Origin: Zerene cesonia
Taxonomy: Eukaryota; Arthropoda; Insecta; Lepidoptera; Pieridae
Direction: 5' to 3'
Assembly: GCF_012273895.1 (NCBI RefSeq)
Contig: NC_052112.1
Span: 8,656,102-8,720,101 of the forward strand
Length of the DNA: 64,000 nt
The position numbers were made by a program, and so were the translations under genes. Shown here in pieces: positions 1 to 11,214 of this stretch (position 1 is its first letter; the number at the start of each line of letters is the position of its first letter). The notes below the pieces were generated by a model. It made no database searches. It had not been told where the DNA came from and worked only from the letters and a program-made list of their open reading frames with translations.

Positions 1-440
1 GAAGACTAGAGAATGAGGATGATTATTTTTTGCCACAACAAAGCACCTCATGTCCATGCAAATTTCCTTGGACTATACAAGCGAAGACCTAGAGAAAAGC
101 TAGTTTTTCATATATACAAGCACATTTTGATATAATTCGTCTGTCATAAGTAAGCTAACGAAATGCAAACTTTATGACCAACAAAATCCACTATTTTTTC
201 TGTGGCAATTGCATCGTTCACGCCTTATCACGGCCATGATAAAGACGTAAGATAAGCCAAAAGTTACGTCAATTGCACAATAAAATAATGTAGTTAGTTA
301 CCTATATATTCGTTAGTATGAATGACGTTAATTTATAACCGACTGCGACAGATGAGTAATGTTTTTTCGAGCGAATGTTATATATGTTACGCTCAAAGAC
401 CGAGAATGCTGAATGAGCGAAGAAATAGTTCATAACGCGT
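1..440. other. Unassigned AT-rich DNA
   Basis: No open frame with protein-like content, repeat end or RNA gene is recognisable. The sequence is low in GC, like the rest of the window. Confidence 0.5.
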
Positions 441-507
441 TGTGTTTTCTGTAAAAGAGCCACATCACGAATTTCGTGTTGTGGCTATAAAGAAATGTCA
501 GAACACA
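441..507. repeat. Imperfect hairpin
   Basis: An inner pair of 14-base arms (458-471 and 473-486, around AGCCACATCACGAA) matches except at one position and has a 1-base centre. An outer pair, TGTGTTTTCTG at 441-451 and CAGAACACA at 499-507, is also complementary apart from two extra bases. The whole could fold into a hairpin of about 67 nt. No family is recognised. It could be a pre-miRNA-like fold, a transposon end or chance. Confidence 0.5.
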
Positions 508-2549
508 GTCTGTTCATTTATCGATATACCTATTATAGGCTGGTTTATTATAACATTTACATACGACCATTCTCAAACCTTTCATCATTCAACTATGTTT
601 CTAATAAATGCATTTTCAGATTATCATATGATAGAAGAATTCGGTGTTATTTCGTAAGATTTTTCTAAGAATACCGGTAATTAATATTATTAAGAAATAA
701 GTTGAATATACATATTGTACGAGTTTCATTCAAATTAAGATTCATAATAGCGGTAAGACATTATAAAATTATTTGCTCGTGGTACTCCATATGTACTATC
801 TATGTCATCCGAGTGATCTTTACTGATGAGGATGTTGCTTCTAATCGTGACAGAATTTTTGAAAACGGTTCAGTAGTTTTTGTGTGCAAATACAACAAAC
901 ATAGATACAAATGCATAAATGGTTTATGTGTATAATATCACTTTAGACTTGTATAATTGCAATAAACTATCAAGTGAAGGTTCATCTTGGAAAATAAAAT
1001 GGAAAATCTTATACTCGTAAGACTCACGCAAAATACCAAGAAGTCATCCAGTCATATCAAAACTTGCTATTCACACTAAAGCAATTCTCAAAACTCCCTC
1101 ACACACACTACTACAATATAAACAATGCTTACAATTTTAGAACATCCAGGCATCAAACATGGCGTCTTCATTGTAAAAAAAAAACACAAAACAACGTTAT
1201 ATTACAGCTATTTCACTAAACACTTCGCGCAGCGCATCTTAGCACACGCGATATTTTAATCAATGATAAGAAAAGTCTGTTTGACCTAAAAATATACAAC
1301 GCCTTTATCTACTAACTGAATTTACTTTGCCTATATCTTTTTCACTTTGTACCGGTTACACGCACAAAACTGTTGTAGCGTTTTATTTGACGTGACTGGA
1401 GTTGAGATGATAGTAATTTAATTGAACATGTTTTTATGAAGTTTTTACTATCGCAATATACTTATTATCATGTATTTGTTTGGTTGGTTATTATCATATA
1501 CTGGTGGAATTGGCTGATTAATTAAAAACACTTTTAATTAGAGAGAGAAAAATTCGAAATTGAAAAATGACATTGCGAGGCAGTTTAATTTGTTCTTAAA
1601 ATAAAACCAATTTTGACATCAACTGTTTTGAACAAAATTAATTTGATTATTTGTATTTAAAAAAAGTGTTTAAGAAGCAGTAAATAAAGTCTAGGTTGAT
1701 AAGCAAGATTGCATGCATTATGAATTCTTAAAATAATGAAAAATGTGTATTATAACTATACCAACATAATTATGCTATTTTCTTAAATTCAAGTAGTTTT
1801 CCAATTTAATTTGCACTATAAACTATTTCGTTTTTTTTATCTAAGGTAGATCTTTATTAAATATATTAAATATTTAAATGACGCTCCTCCAATATTCGGA
1901 ATAAAAATTAGGCGCCAAAAAATAAATTTCAAAATATATATAAAAGTGAGCGTTGCAATCTTCCTATCGCTCCAGCTCTTAGCTTACGCCACACCATGCC
2001 TTACGCTGTATATTTACTATTTGATAAGCAGAAGCGTTTTAGGTTAATCGGTGTAAGGTCGATTGACGCTACACGGAAGATATGACGATAAAGAATTTAA
2101 TACAATTGAATATTTAAACTCTCAGCAAAAGATCTCCTGTGGATCATAAAGTCCTAGTACAAATAATTAATTGGTTCGATTATGTTCGAGAAAAAGCCTG
2201 CGCCTGGCGTATTATGTTGAATAAGGTGACAAAAAAAGACAATTACTTAATTACAGGGGTAGAAATGGTGATTCTTTGTTCGAAGCATTTGCTTGAATCG
2301 TAGTGCCAAGATTATGGACTTTTAGCAGTAATTCTAACCTTATCTTTATAGAGGAATGTCGTATTTTTCTAAACTGAGTGGAGACGACAATACAATACCG
2401 TAAATGAAAACTAAGTAGGGTAATAATATTTTAAAACAATAAATAATTTTGTCATCAATATTTATAAAATGCAATTTTCACGTAAATTGATTCGTACAAA
2501 AATAATTGATACTATTTAGAATAAATCACTAATTTTGAGAGAGAAGAGA
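508..2549. other. Unassigned AT-rich DNA
   Basis: Two short open frames (442-657 and 702-935) show no family motif, biased composition or splice context and are treated as chance. Nothing else is recognised in these 2 kb. Confidence 0.5.
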
Positions 2550-2678
2550 GGCAACGGCACAACACCATTTGTAGGAGCGACCTACAGGTCTATTGGTTTG
2601 CCTGATTGTAAGCGATAACCACCGCCTATGAACATTTACAGAGCTAGAACGCAACGTATTTGCATCTGCAAATAAGGG

Positions 2679-2712
<34 letters not shown>

Positions 2713-3000
2713 GCCTATATATGTTCCCACTGTTGGGACACAGGCCTCCTATGAGGGTTTAGGCCATAACGCTCCACCACGCTGGCCAAGTGCGGGTTGG
2801 CAGATGACGCATGTCGTCGAACTTTTTTTGATTCTTGGACATACCGGTTTCCTCACGAAATAAGGAATACCATAAAGGAGAGACAGAGAAGGGTGAGGAA
2901 AAGGATTAGCATTCGCCCAATATTTTACGCCACTCTTCAGTGGTAAAGTGGTACGTACCCTGGCTAGTCCAGTTCATGCCGAAGCACACTCGTCTCTCAC
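2550..3000 (+). mobile_element. SINE (Metulj-like head) split by a nested SINE
   Basis: The 5' part (2550-2677) has the lepidopteran SINE word TGTAAGCGATAACCACCGCC followed by TATGAACATTTACAG. The 3' part (2866-3000) has the matching body: AGAAGGGTGAGGAAAAGGAT, TTTACGCCACTCTTCAGTGG and TGCCGAAGCAC. The same body occurs uninterrupted at 18165-18460. The interruption is the (CAT)n element at 2678-2857. The Metulj comparison is from memory and was not searched. Confidence 0.75.
2678..2857 (-). mobile_element. 5'-truncated (ATG)n-tailed SINE inserted in another SINE
   Basis: On the plus strand it starts with ten CAT units (the reversed (ATG)n tail), then the word CCCACTGTTGGGACACAGGCCTCC, and ends with CATACCGGTTTCCTCACG. 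It is flanked by an exact 8-bp duplication, AAATAAGG, at 2670-2677 and 2858-2865. The tRNA-derived head seen in the longer copy at 53503-53770 is missing, so it is 5'-truncated. The CAT run reads as ten histidines in one frame, which is not a gene. Confidence 0.8.
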
Positions 3001-3296
3001 ATTAAAAACTTTGCTTTATCATCTGTCTCTTTTTATTGCATGACAAAGGGCCAATGAAAGATAGCTATTGAGTTTTGAACTTACTATAAAACTCATTCAT
3101 TGGTAATAATCGCTCTTCCAATACAAATCGATAAAAAATTATGCTATAATAGTCTTGTTTGTTTCAACCTGCTCGAAAGTAAATTGGTTCTCAGTTTTCT
3201 GAGTTAAATAGTGCTATGATAAATGTCATTGCTTCAGAAATCTCTTCAATAAGTAATAATGCCTATTCAATATTTTATGTGATTACTAACTGTGAA

Positions 3297-3395
3297 CAGC
3301 GGCGTAAGTCGCGTGGTACCCCTGTAAAAAGTAGCCTATGTGCTAATCCAGACTATAATCTATCTCTGTACCAAATTTCATTCAAGTACTGGTAA
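3297..3395 (-). mobile_element. Helitron-like fragment (GTAACCCGCGG family)
   Basis: It shares AAAAAGTAGCCTATGTGCTA, ATCCAGACTAT and CTGTACCAAATTTCAT with copies at 7141-7325, 16107-16281 and 37067-37265. The Helitron-like assignment rests on similarity to Lep1-type copies (same AATATTAGTAGG terminus in the longer members). Confidence 0.55.
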
Positions 3396-3545
3396 GGGTA
3401 AGGAAAGGATATGGGCCTCCGGCTCCCCCACTCACTGAACAAAACACAGAAGCATGCTACTAATTTACGCCGGTCTTCTGTGGAGTGTGGTACTTCCCCG
3501 GTGCGAGCTGGCCCTATTCGTGCCGAAGCGTGATTGACTCCCACA
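3388..3545 (+). mobile_element. SINE body fragment (Metulj-like group)
   Basis: It carries the body words GGGCCTCCGGCTCCCCCACT, TTTACGCCGGTCTTCTGTGG and ATTCGTGCCGAAGCGTG, shared with 18300-18460, 23670-23820 and 38318-38480. The head is absent. A short minus-strand open frame here is incidental. Confidence 0.65.
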
Positions 3546-4582
3546 TATATATTTTCATAGTATTATATTATCTGTGTTAGTATAAGTAATTTCGGCATGA
3601 AAGTTTTGATAGTTCATCATTATTCAATATCTGCAATGCAAATCACTACGTAAACACGAACGACCTCGCACACCTGAAGCACACACACCCACTTAGTGCT
3701 CCTTCTTCGATTCCTCATAAAGTTTACTTGCACGGTCCTAAATAAATCAGGCCAGCCAATTTCCCTCTATTGACAGCCTCTTAGTCAAACGAGATTGTTC
3801 GGCAAAGTATAGGTATTACCTTCTTTACGTCACCGTTACATAATCTGGGAGAATGATTAAAAGATCGTTTACGAAACAAGTTCGGATTTTTCTCGATATA
3901 TTGCTTCTTATGTGATTTTTATTTTTTGTCAGTGAATAATATACAATTTGACACCAACTCAACAAAGTCTTTAAGGTATATCTTATGAAAATCACAACTC
4001 ATATTCTGTTTATTCCTACATATTTTTAAATAATTAAAGCTACGAATAGAAAGTAATGATATCAAAAAATTTCAACTTAAAATGCTGTTATCTATTCATG
4101 TTTCTTCGTGTAAAATGGTACACAATCCAATGAAATATCAAAACTGTCCGGTCGTTCTGAATTATTGAATGAGTTTAAAGTTTATTATTCACTATAGAAA
4201 ACGATCCTGAAATAGATGTAAAAATCTCACAATCCCTTTGAAAGTTCATCAAAAGCGAGCTTTCCATAGATAATTTAATGCGATTGAAAGATGTAAGGTT
4301 CAATTTACATTAACCGACGGGAAATCGTGTCGTGACAGTCCCGCGACCATTTAATCTATTTGGGAGTTCCGTGCACCACTCACGTTTCGTTCGATAAAAA
4401 GTTTTCGCATGCTGAAATGGATTAGCTGTTTGGGGATAAATTTTACTCGTAATATTTTTTTTTACTCATGAACATACTGGGCTAAATTCTGGGATGAATT
4501 TCAGAGCAGAATGAGTGATTTATTTCCCATGTAATAAAATAAAAAGACTCATAATTGTATTGTACATATTGGCTACTGTTAT
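3546..4582. other. Unassigned intergenic or intronic DNA
   Basis: No coding signal, repeat terminus or RNA gene recognised. Confidence 0.45.
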
Positions 4583-4586
4583 TTTG

Positions 4587-4796
4587 ACGTGACAACGTCT
4601 TAAATTAGGTTGCGGCTCGGAGTCACTCATGAAAAAGTGTAACGCCCGGTAACGTTACGATAAGTCACCGAACTATGATCGGTCCGCCGCGCGCGCAGCA
4701 CTAGAGAATTAGGCGCAGTGAATCGGCGCGTCCTTGTGTCTCTGTCTCTGTCTTTCTCGAGCGTTCTTCGCGTTGGAAAAAAAGACGTTGTCACGT
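4587..4796. mobile_element. MITE candidate with perfect 15-bp inverted ends
   Basis: ACGTGACAACGTCTT at 4587-4601 is exactly inverted at 4782-4796, and runs of T and A extend the symmetry by a few bases (TTTTg before, AAAA after). The 210-bp interior is much richer in GC than the flanks (GGTCCGCCGCGCGCGCAGCA), includes a CTCTGTCTCTGTCT stretch and has no open frame. No convincing target duplication is visible, so the superfamily is not assigned. Confidence 0.7.
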
Positions 4797-4967
4797 AAAA
4801 TCTTCGCCCGTAAAACCGACTTTACAGGCAACCATTTTTTTGAGATAACTTTTCCAAATTCTATATGCCTTTGATTCATTTACTTGACCACCTTATTCTC
4901 TCATTGTATTAACTACAGATACATTATGAAAGACACATTACGTATTTTCCACAATTAGGTAATATTG

Positions 4968-5160
4968 GACCGACTTCAAAATAGAAGGAAATTATCAATT
5001 AGAGTGTATTTTTGTTGCTGTATTTGCTACCTCATAACTTTTTTCCAGATGCACTGATTTTTATGATTCTTTTATTATTTGAAAGCAGATGTCATGTTGT
5101 CCCAATTGGTGGTTAAATTTGGTCTAGTTAAGATATTTTTTTTTATTTCTTAAAAATGTA
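4968..5160 (+). repeat. Interspersed repeat 'ACCGACTTCAAAA' family
   Basis: It starts ACCGACTTCAAAATAGAAGG and continues through TTTTTATGATTCTTTTATTA and GAAAGC. Related copies: 5418-5445, 12608-12780, 17125-17225 (plus) and 29281-29455, 44355-44515, 50245-50395 (minus). The class is unknown; it is a widespread lepidopteran repeat by recall. Confidence 0.6.
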
Positions 5161-5417
5161 TGTTAGTCTATAGAGTTCTCGTCTCTGTCTTATTTCCTTT
5201 GCTTATTATACCAGCTTTGAAATCTAAAGCATTCGTGTACGCAGGTACTAAGCTTAGTATAAAGATTGAGCACTATCTATTGGGGTCAACGATCCAGCTA
5301 GCGTACTATAAGTCACTGCACGTCAATTACTAATATTACATTCTAACGACCCCTGTTCACTAGAGGAATGTCTTTTAAACTTGAGTCTACAATAATTACA
5401 TGTAATGCATGTTATAT

Positions 5418-5445
5418 TTATAACCGACTTCAAAAAGGAGGCTAT
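5418..5445 (+). repeat. Short fragment of the ACCGACTTCAAAA repeat
   Basis: Only the conserved start, AACCGACTTCAAAAAGGAGG, is recognisable. Confidence 0.45.
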
Positions 5446-5941
5446 TATGCATTTACACATTTAGGTATGGACACAGGCTACGTCATAAAGATATCTCTTA
5501 CCTAATTAAGTATTCAAATTAAATATTCCAAATATTCGGCTAGTTTCTTAGGTTTATGCTTTATAGATGAATTGTCATTATTATTAATTTTATACTTGTT
5601 AAATTCAATAAATTTATTCAATATATTTCAATATATTTATATTGAAATTTGAAGAATATTATAGAGACATAGATTAAAAAATCTTTTGAAATACAGTAAA
5701 AAGTATGATTAACCTACTTTCAGAATAACAGTACCTAGGTCATTTTGTTTATTTTATTACCTATGACTCTTTTTTACCATCCATTTGCAGTATGATTACT
5801 ATTTTTTGTATAGGTACCCACTTATCTGTTATGATCTAAATAAAAAAGCTTTCAAACCATTATGTCAGCAGAATAAACTTTTTTATAACTGACAGATAAA
5901 AATGACTTTTAAAAAACTGAAGTGGCTACTAATCCGTTTTC

Positions 5942-6181
5942 GTGGAAGATATAGATTTGCTGCTCATGAGTCGAGTATTTTGTCTGTCCCAAATCACCTT
6001 CGTACCTTACTTCATACCTTACCATAAGAGTGACGGAGAATTCCTTCAGAATAAACTAGTAAACAAATGTCAAAAGACAGATTTACGCCACGTTTTTCCT
6101 ACACAACAAACTGATTTCTTATGCCATTCATTGGCTGCAACTGTTGTAATACTGTGGAACTCGTTGCTAGTTGGATTATGA
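5942..6181 (+). pseudogene. Relic of a LINE reverse transcriptase C-terminus
   Basis: An open frame of 79 codons ends in HSLAATVVILWNSLLVGL. This resembles the end of many non-LTR retrotransposon ORF2 proteins, where a charged arginine-rich stretch is followed by a serine-rich segment and LWNSLP. The upstream part (KTDLRHVFPTQQTD) fits the same region. No other reverse transcriptase motif precedes it, so at most this is a 5'-truncated relic. The assignment is by motif memory; a chance open frame is the alternative. Confidence 0.35.
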
Positions 6182-6256
6182 TTTGCATCTTTTATAGTAC
6201 AATTAAAGTGTTTCATAAATAAATAACTGAAATAAATTAAAGATTGCGAATAGTGC

Positions 6257-6306
6257 AACATTAATCTACTCTGTGGAGTCGTGCCTCCAAAGAGTAGATT
6301 AATGTT
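6257..6306. repeat. 50-bp near-perfect hairpin
   Basis: Arms of 16 bases (6257-6272 and 6291-6306, AACATTAATCTACTCT inverted exactly) enclose a second perfect 5-bp pair (TGGAG/CTCCA) around the 6-base loop TCGTGC, with one G/A mismatch between the two stems. It lies just downstream of the LINE relic at 5942-6181. It could be a transposon end, a recent palindromic duplication or a small-RNA precursor. Confidence 0.8.
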
Positions 6307-6454
6307 ATACCGATACAAATCGAAATACATATTTTTTACACAATAAATATTATTTCATATAGTTGACATGTTGCTATTGCAGGGACACGTGCTTTAATGC
6401 TTAGCAGATGCTTCGCGTCATCGATTTTTTGTTGATTATATTATTTTTTTTTAA

Positions 6455-6562
6455 TCAGCCATGACTGTCCCACTGCTGGGCTCTTTCCTCAGTCCACATC
6501 TCCCTATTGAGTGAAAGTTTGAACCAATCTTTACAATAAGTGTCTAGCTCGTCCCGCCATCT
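6455..6562 (-). pseudogene. C-terminus of an RTE-type LINE
   Basis: The minus strand reads 35 codons without interruption to a TGA at 6455. It starts RWRDELDTYCKDW and ends MWTEERAQQWDSHG. An arginine/tryptophan start followed by ERAQQW and a stop is typical of the C-terminus of RTE-clade reverse transcriptases. A run of A follows the stop, as expected for a LINE 3' end. Upstream the frame meets stops, so only the tail of the element remains. Confidence 0.65.
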
Positions 6563-7140
6563 AACTTTATATTATTACAGATATAAAAAAGTAACGCCAT
6601 ATATAGATATTATAAGATACACACGTTATGTTTGTTAACTTAAAGAATATTTAAGAATAAACCTAACAGCCGAATCCGGCGAGCAGAAGCAAGCGCGACA
6701 ATAAAATCAACAAAGTTATCCGAAGATTGTCGTGAAACATTGCCATCAAGGAATAAAATGCGGACCATAAAATTATGAATGGGAACGTATTAGATATGAA
6801 AACTTTATGGTCATCCATCACAATAAAGTTACGGTTTGTTTTCATTGTTATTTTACATTGTTAGTTTGTTATATTTTTACACATTGTACCTACAAGTATA
6901 AATAACTATATGTTATGTCGATCATCTGTTAAACTAATGATGTAGTAAAATTTAATACTAATGTGATAAATACGACAATGACTCTTTGTCTCTTCTTCAC
7001 GCATAAACCACTGAAGCTGTTGGGATGAAATTTGGTATAGAAATAGTTTCAGACCCGAGATGTGGGGATAACTAGACTGAACTGAACTGAGACTGTGTAT
7101 CGTTTCCCTTACTACGCGGGCGTAGCCGTGGGTGGTAAGC
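6563..7140. other. Unassigned AT-rich DNA
   Basis: A 60-codon minus frame at 6663-6845 has no recognisable motif. Nothing else is seen. Confidence 0.4.
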
Positions 7141-7325
7141 TAGTCCTGCTAATGTTATAAACGCGAAAGTTTGTAAGAATGTATGGATATTTGTTAATCT
7201 TTTACGCAAAAACCTCTGTTGAAATCTGTAAATTTGGTACAGAGATAAATTATAGTGTGTATTAACACATAGGCTCTAGTCTAGCCGGGTACTACGCGAG
7301 TGAAGTCGCAGCTTCCAGCTAAGTT
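7141..7325 (+). mobile_element. Helitron-like element (GTAACCCGCGG family)
   Basis: It begins CTGCTAATGTTATAAACGCG followed by AAAGTTTGTAAG, then TTTGGTACAGAGATAAATTA and AACACATAGGCT, and ends near AGTCGCAGCTTCCAGCTAAG. Order and orientation match the reverse complements of 16107-16281 and 37067-37265. Confidence 0.6.
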
Positions 7326-9495
7326 AAATAAGAGAAGATTAGAACTCACTAAGTAAGAAGTGATATGATATACCGTTTTAAATATTAAATGCGGCAAGAT
7401 TAAAAGATGCTTTATAAGTAATAGTGACTAAAACGTCTACTCTTTAAAAAGATTTAATTCGTACTGTCCAAAGGCTTTCTGCTGTTAAGAGTATAAGGGC
7501 TTTTGTATCACGTATCGTTATTTGAAGAGCGAGAACGGATGACCCACTTGTATTGTGCAGCGATAGAATTGCTATTGAAACGGAATGTTATTCCCATAAT
7601 ACCTTGATGTGAAAATTGTTAGACTACGGTCTTGGAGGCACTATATGCATTAAGAATTTTCTAGATTGATCTACTTAGATATTAAAATGTTCAATGGATA
7701 TTTATAAGTATTGAGAATCTGATTGAATTGATAGCAATAGTATTTATTATTTACATAAACTGTATGAAATTACGATGTCTGACGGTTTATAACAGTACAC
7801 AGTTAACAAATATCAGTATGTTTCGATATTAACAGTATAAAGGAGCATGCAGTAGTACAACGAGACAAACTCAATGTCGCGGTTGTCGCAGTTCCCAAAT
7901 ATCCTTAGATGGCGATAAGCAATTTCAACTAGTATATAAATAAAACAAAATAAACAAATAGTATATACAATTTTTACAAAGTCAGCCCTAAATAGTGTCC
8001 CGAACTAACAACGTTGCGTATACAGCTCGGGCTCGTTTTCCCGCGTCTCGCTCCTTCCCCCCGCACGATAAACTGTCTAATGGCTTTGAATGACTCTATG
8101 GATTCTAGACAATGGCTATACCATGTAATAATAACAAGTTATTAATCACACACTTATACCTAAGCAATTTTCAAATATTCACGCGTCAATAATATAAATT
8201 TTCTTTCAATCGGAATTCGTAAAAAATAATTCTCGGCAAAGAAAAAAATTGTGCCAGGTTAAAAAACTGATCAATGTGGAGACAAATTTCAAATTTTACA
8301 TTACCAACTTCGCTGAATAAATCTTTATTTATTGCTGTTTGCGGACGCGGAGTCAAAGGAAATACATTTAACATTAGATATGTTGAAATTCATAAAAGTT
8401 TTAATGGCAGTCTTCATAGTATGTCGGGGGATGCGTCTTAGAAAAATTTAATGATATGTCGCTATGGGTATTAATTATAAGCATATCCTATGTTGCGTAA
8501 AGTTTTTCTATTCATATAATAGTGATTTGAAATGGATCTTTGAGTATGTGTTGATGCGTGATTGTAAACTGTAGTTAATATCTGTCTAACATTATTGTTT
8601 GTATAAAAATGTGTTCTTGTTGTTTTTCTTTTTATGTTTTACAGGTGAGGTTTTCATATGGTTGTTTCTACTAACTTTATATGGGACGGATGATTTTTAA
8701 CCAATGATTGAGAAATCGCCACTTAAACTAATTTTATATAGTAATATATATACCTATATATATAATATAGATAAATGACGCTGTAGCATAGATAATGACT
8801 ATATAATTACAATATTACTATCAGATATTATAATGAATAAGAAGTTTAATAGAAATGGATGGGCAAACAAACAAACGACATGTATAATATGCTTAGAATG
8901 TTTTCTTAACTAGTTAAAAGGGAAAGCGGATAATGAAAATGGAACGCAATTGCAGTCATCAATATTTCATACAATAATTTAATGAGTAAAAACCTCTTTT
9001 TAATTTATATCTACATTTATAGTGTTATCGAAGAGTGGAACCTCTTGACACAAGCATTTTTTGCTTACTACAAGTGTTCCAATAACAAATTATTTGAAGA
9101 CAATTTGTTAAAGAAATAAATAATCATGATTATTTGAATACCAAAGCAGTTGTTTTCAGCCGTCCACCTATTACCTACATTGTGTTTGTTACGTAACAAA
9201 TTTTTTAACACACTGGGAATCCGCATGCAAAAAGCTAACTTTTTGTGTCTGTCCAAGTGTAGATCCTGACCAAACGAGTGGAACCGGGGCATTGGCTAGT
9301 CTATTTTAATCGTATTTATAAACAACGCATCCCTAATATCCATAAGTTGGTTAAATTCAATAAAATGGTTCCATAAAGGCAATCCCGTGAAGTGTGTTGG
9401 GTCGAATAGCGGGAATTGGGATCGAAAAAGATCATATTATTGTAACCCAATAAATGGAACTAAATTGTTGAACCGTGCATCCATTTACATTGTTA
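7326..9495. other. Unassigned AT-rich DNA
   Basis: Open frames at 8186-8374 and 9068-9292 show no family signature. A TATATA-rich patch lies at 8740-8770. No gene recognised. Confidence 0.4.
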
Positions 9496-9499
9496 TTAG

Positions 9500-9564
9500 T
9501 AACAAGCCGCTTGCCCCGGCTCTCCCCGGATCAACGTTTTCCCGGGTCAACCCCGGGCTTGTTA
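9500..9564. repeat. GC-rich palindrome
   Basis: TAACAAGCC at 9500-9508 is exactly inverted at 9556-9564. Inside, TTGCCCCGG and CCGGGTCAA form a second pair with one mismatch. This 65-bp segment is far richer in GC than its surroundings. It makes a plausible stem-loop, possibly the end of an unidentified mobile element. Confidence 0.6.
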
Positions 9565-10004
9565 TTATAATAAATCGGCTCAGCAGTTTTTGCTTCTAGT
9601 GTTAGTTTACAAAGTCCATAATACGGTACCTTTATATATTAATAAATAAATGCTATGAATAAATCTAATACATTAACATGAGCTCGTTCATCTATATACT
9701 AGCTTTATAAAGTCACATTAAATTTTATGTATATCATTTATATTAAGGTTTCTTAAATAGACAGTCATTCTTATCTAAATTTTAAGTTTAAGGCCTTTAA
9801 TTTTAAGCTTATCGTTTCTTATTGTTCAAACACACCGCCTGCTTTATCTCATATCGTTAATAAATAACAAAATTGAAGTAATTATGTTCTATTTTGCAAA
9901 ACAATACATTTAAACTCTTATCTATACTTTCAGGGGTTTGTAGATGTAAAATTATCTCTTCCACATTGTAGGCCTATAAATTTGTGAAATTTTATCTTCA
10001 GTAG
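9565..10004. other. Unassigned DNA
   Basis: AT-rich, no recognisable feature. Confidence 0.4.
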
Positions 10005-10235
10005 GACAATTTCAAAGGCAAATGAACGGGCTGTTGCCCGCAGCTTCGCTCGCTTGGTCGAAATAAATATTCATGGTATAAATTACTACTTGCTTTTTTA
10101 TTCTCTTTGGGGCAGAGTTTATTAGGATTATAATATGTGCTAAACGGATGTCTACAAGGTAGTGGGTTGATCGGTTGAGTAGTTTGGGTTATGCGTGGAT
10201 AGATAAGATAAAATATACTAATTCTATAAAATATC
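10005..10235 (-). mobile_element. Helitron-like fragment (GCCCGCAGCTTCGCTCGC family)
   Basis: The left end carries GGGCTGTTGCCCGCAGCTTC then GCTCGC, a word common at the 3' end of lepidopteran Helitron-like repeats (recall). The remainder resembles the body of these repeats only loosely. Confidence 0.45.
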
Positions 10236-10700
10236 AAATCATAAGCGTTGTATACGCATGCGCTAGCGGTTGACCCTTGCTTAGATGTTGTTTAATCGAC
10301 GATCCCACCCAACCACTGCCATTTACTTTAATCTTAATAGTTTCGTGAACTGTGATTTGTTATCAACTAACCATTTTAATTAAATGGTTGTCTAAGTTAT
10401 ACGTTGCATAATAAATTTCGATAGAAGTGCATTTGATACTATTAGATAGTAAAAATAAACTTTTAAGGTTACAAAATCAGTCGTTGTTGAAAGTATTAAA
10501 ATCGGTAGGTTGGTTTACGTACAGATTTGCTACAGAGCAACCTGAAAATGTTGATCACCCATCCAATTCATGACTGTGCCAATCTTTGCTTAACCTGTGT
10601 TTTTACTAATTATTCGTTATTATAGTGACAATTAAAATAAAACATCTATGAATATTTGAACAGAAAAATTATTACAGGTGATTAGATACTGGTGACAATC
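10236..10700. other. Unassigned DNA
   Basis: No coding or repeat signal recognised apart from AT-rich composition. Confidence 0.4.
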
Positions 10701-10705
10701 GGTTG

Positions 10706-10730
10706 GTCAGACAGACAGACAGACAGACGG
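10706..10730. repeat. (CAGA)n tract
   Basis: About five CAGA units followed by CGG. The same tract marks an interspersed repeat at 30424-30492 (inverted) and 55417-55495. Confidence 0.7.
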
Positions 10731-10879
10731 CCCGACAACAATAAAATAAATAATTTTATCACGCTTATTTTGCTTCGAAGTATCGACCATTGACAACGGT
10801 GGTGTGACGTAGAAAAATTTAAACACTTTACTTTTTAAGTTTTTTTCCTTTTTTACTGGCAATAGTAATTAGAAAAATT

Positions 10880-11201
10880 AAAGTGGCACGTTTTTTCAGT
10901 TATACAAATGTCAAAACCAGAATTGCCAGGTTATTGGCATCCGAAAAACGTCATGTCGGCTTTTCACATATTGAATTGAGATGAAAACGATGTATCAGCT
11001 GGTTGATCTGGGCTGTAAAAATGCGCCGCATTCATGTCTCTCGAACAAAAACTGAGAGCAGGAAAAAATCTACTCTGTTACGAGGACTTACTGTTCTGGC
11101 TATTTCCACAGTTATTCCATGGGTCAAAAAGAAGGGTTATTTCTCTTTACAAATTTCTCTTTTTAAATTTATACACATTGACTTAAGGTATGTGCCACTT
11201 T
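10880..11201. repeat. Weak candidate MITE with 10-bp inverted ends
   Basis: AAAGTGGCAC at 10880-10889 is exactly inverted at 11192-11201. No target duplication is visible and there is no second copy in the window. A 67-codon open frame inside has no motif. Chance is a real alternative. Confidence 0.3.
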
Positions 11202-11214
11202 CATGACGGCCTGC

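Noticed and set aside
2660..2863. Polyhistidine protein
   Set aside because: The histidine run is the (CAT)n tail of a reversed SINE.
10880..11201. Strong claim of a DNA transposon from 10-bp inverted ends
   Set aside because: No target duplication and no second copy; kept only as a weak candidate feature.
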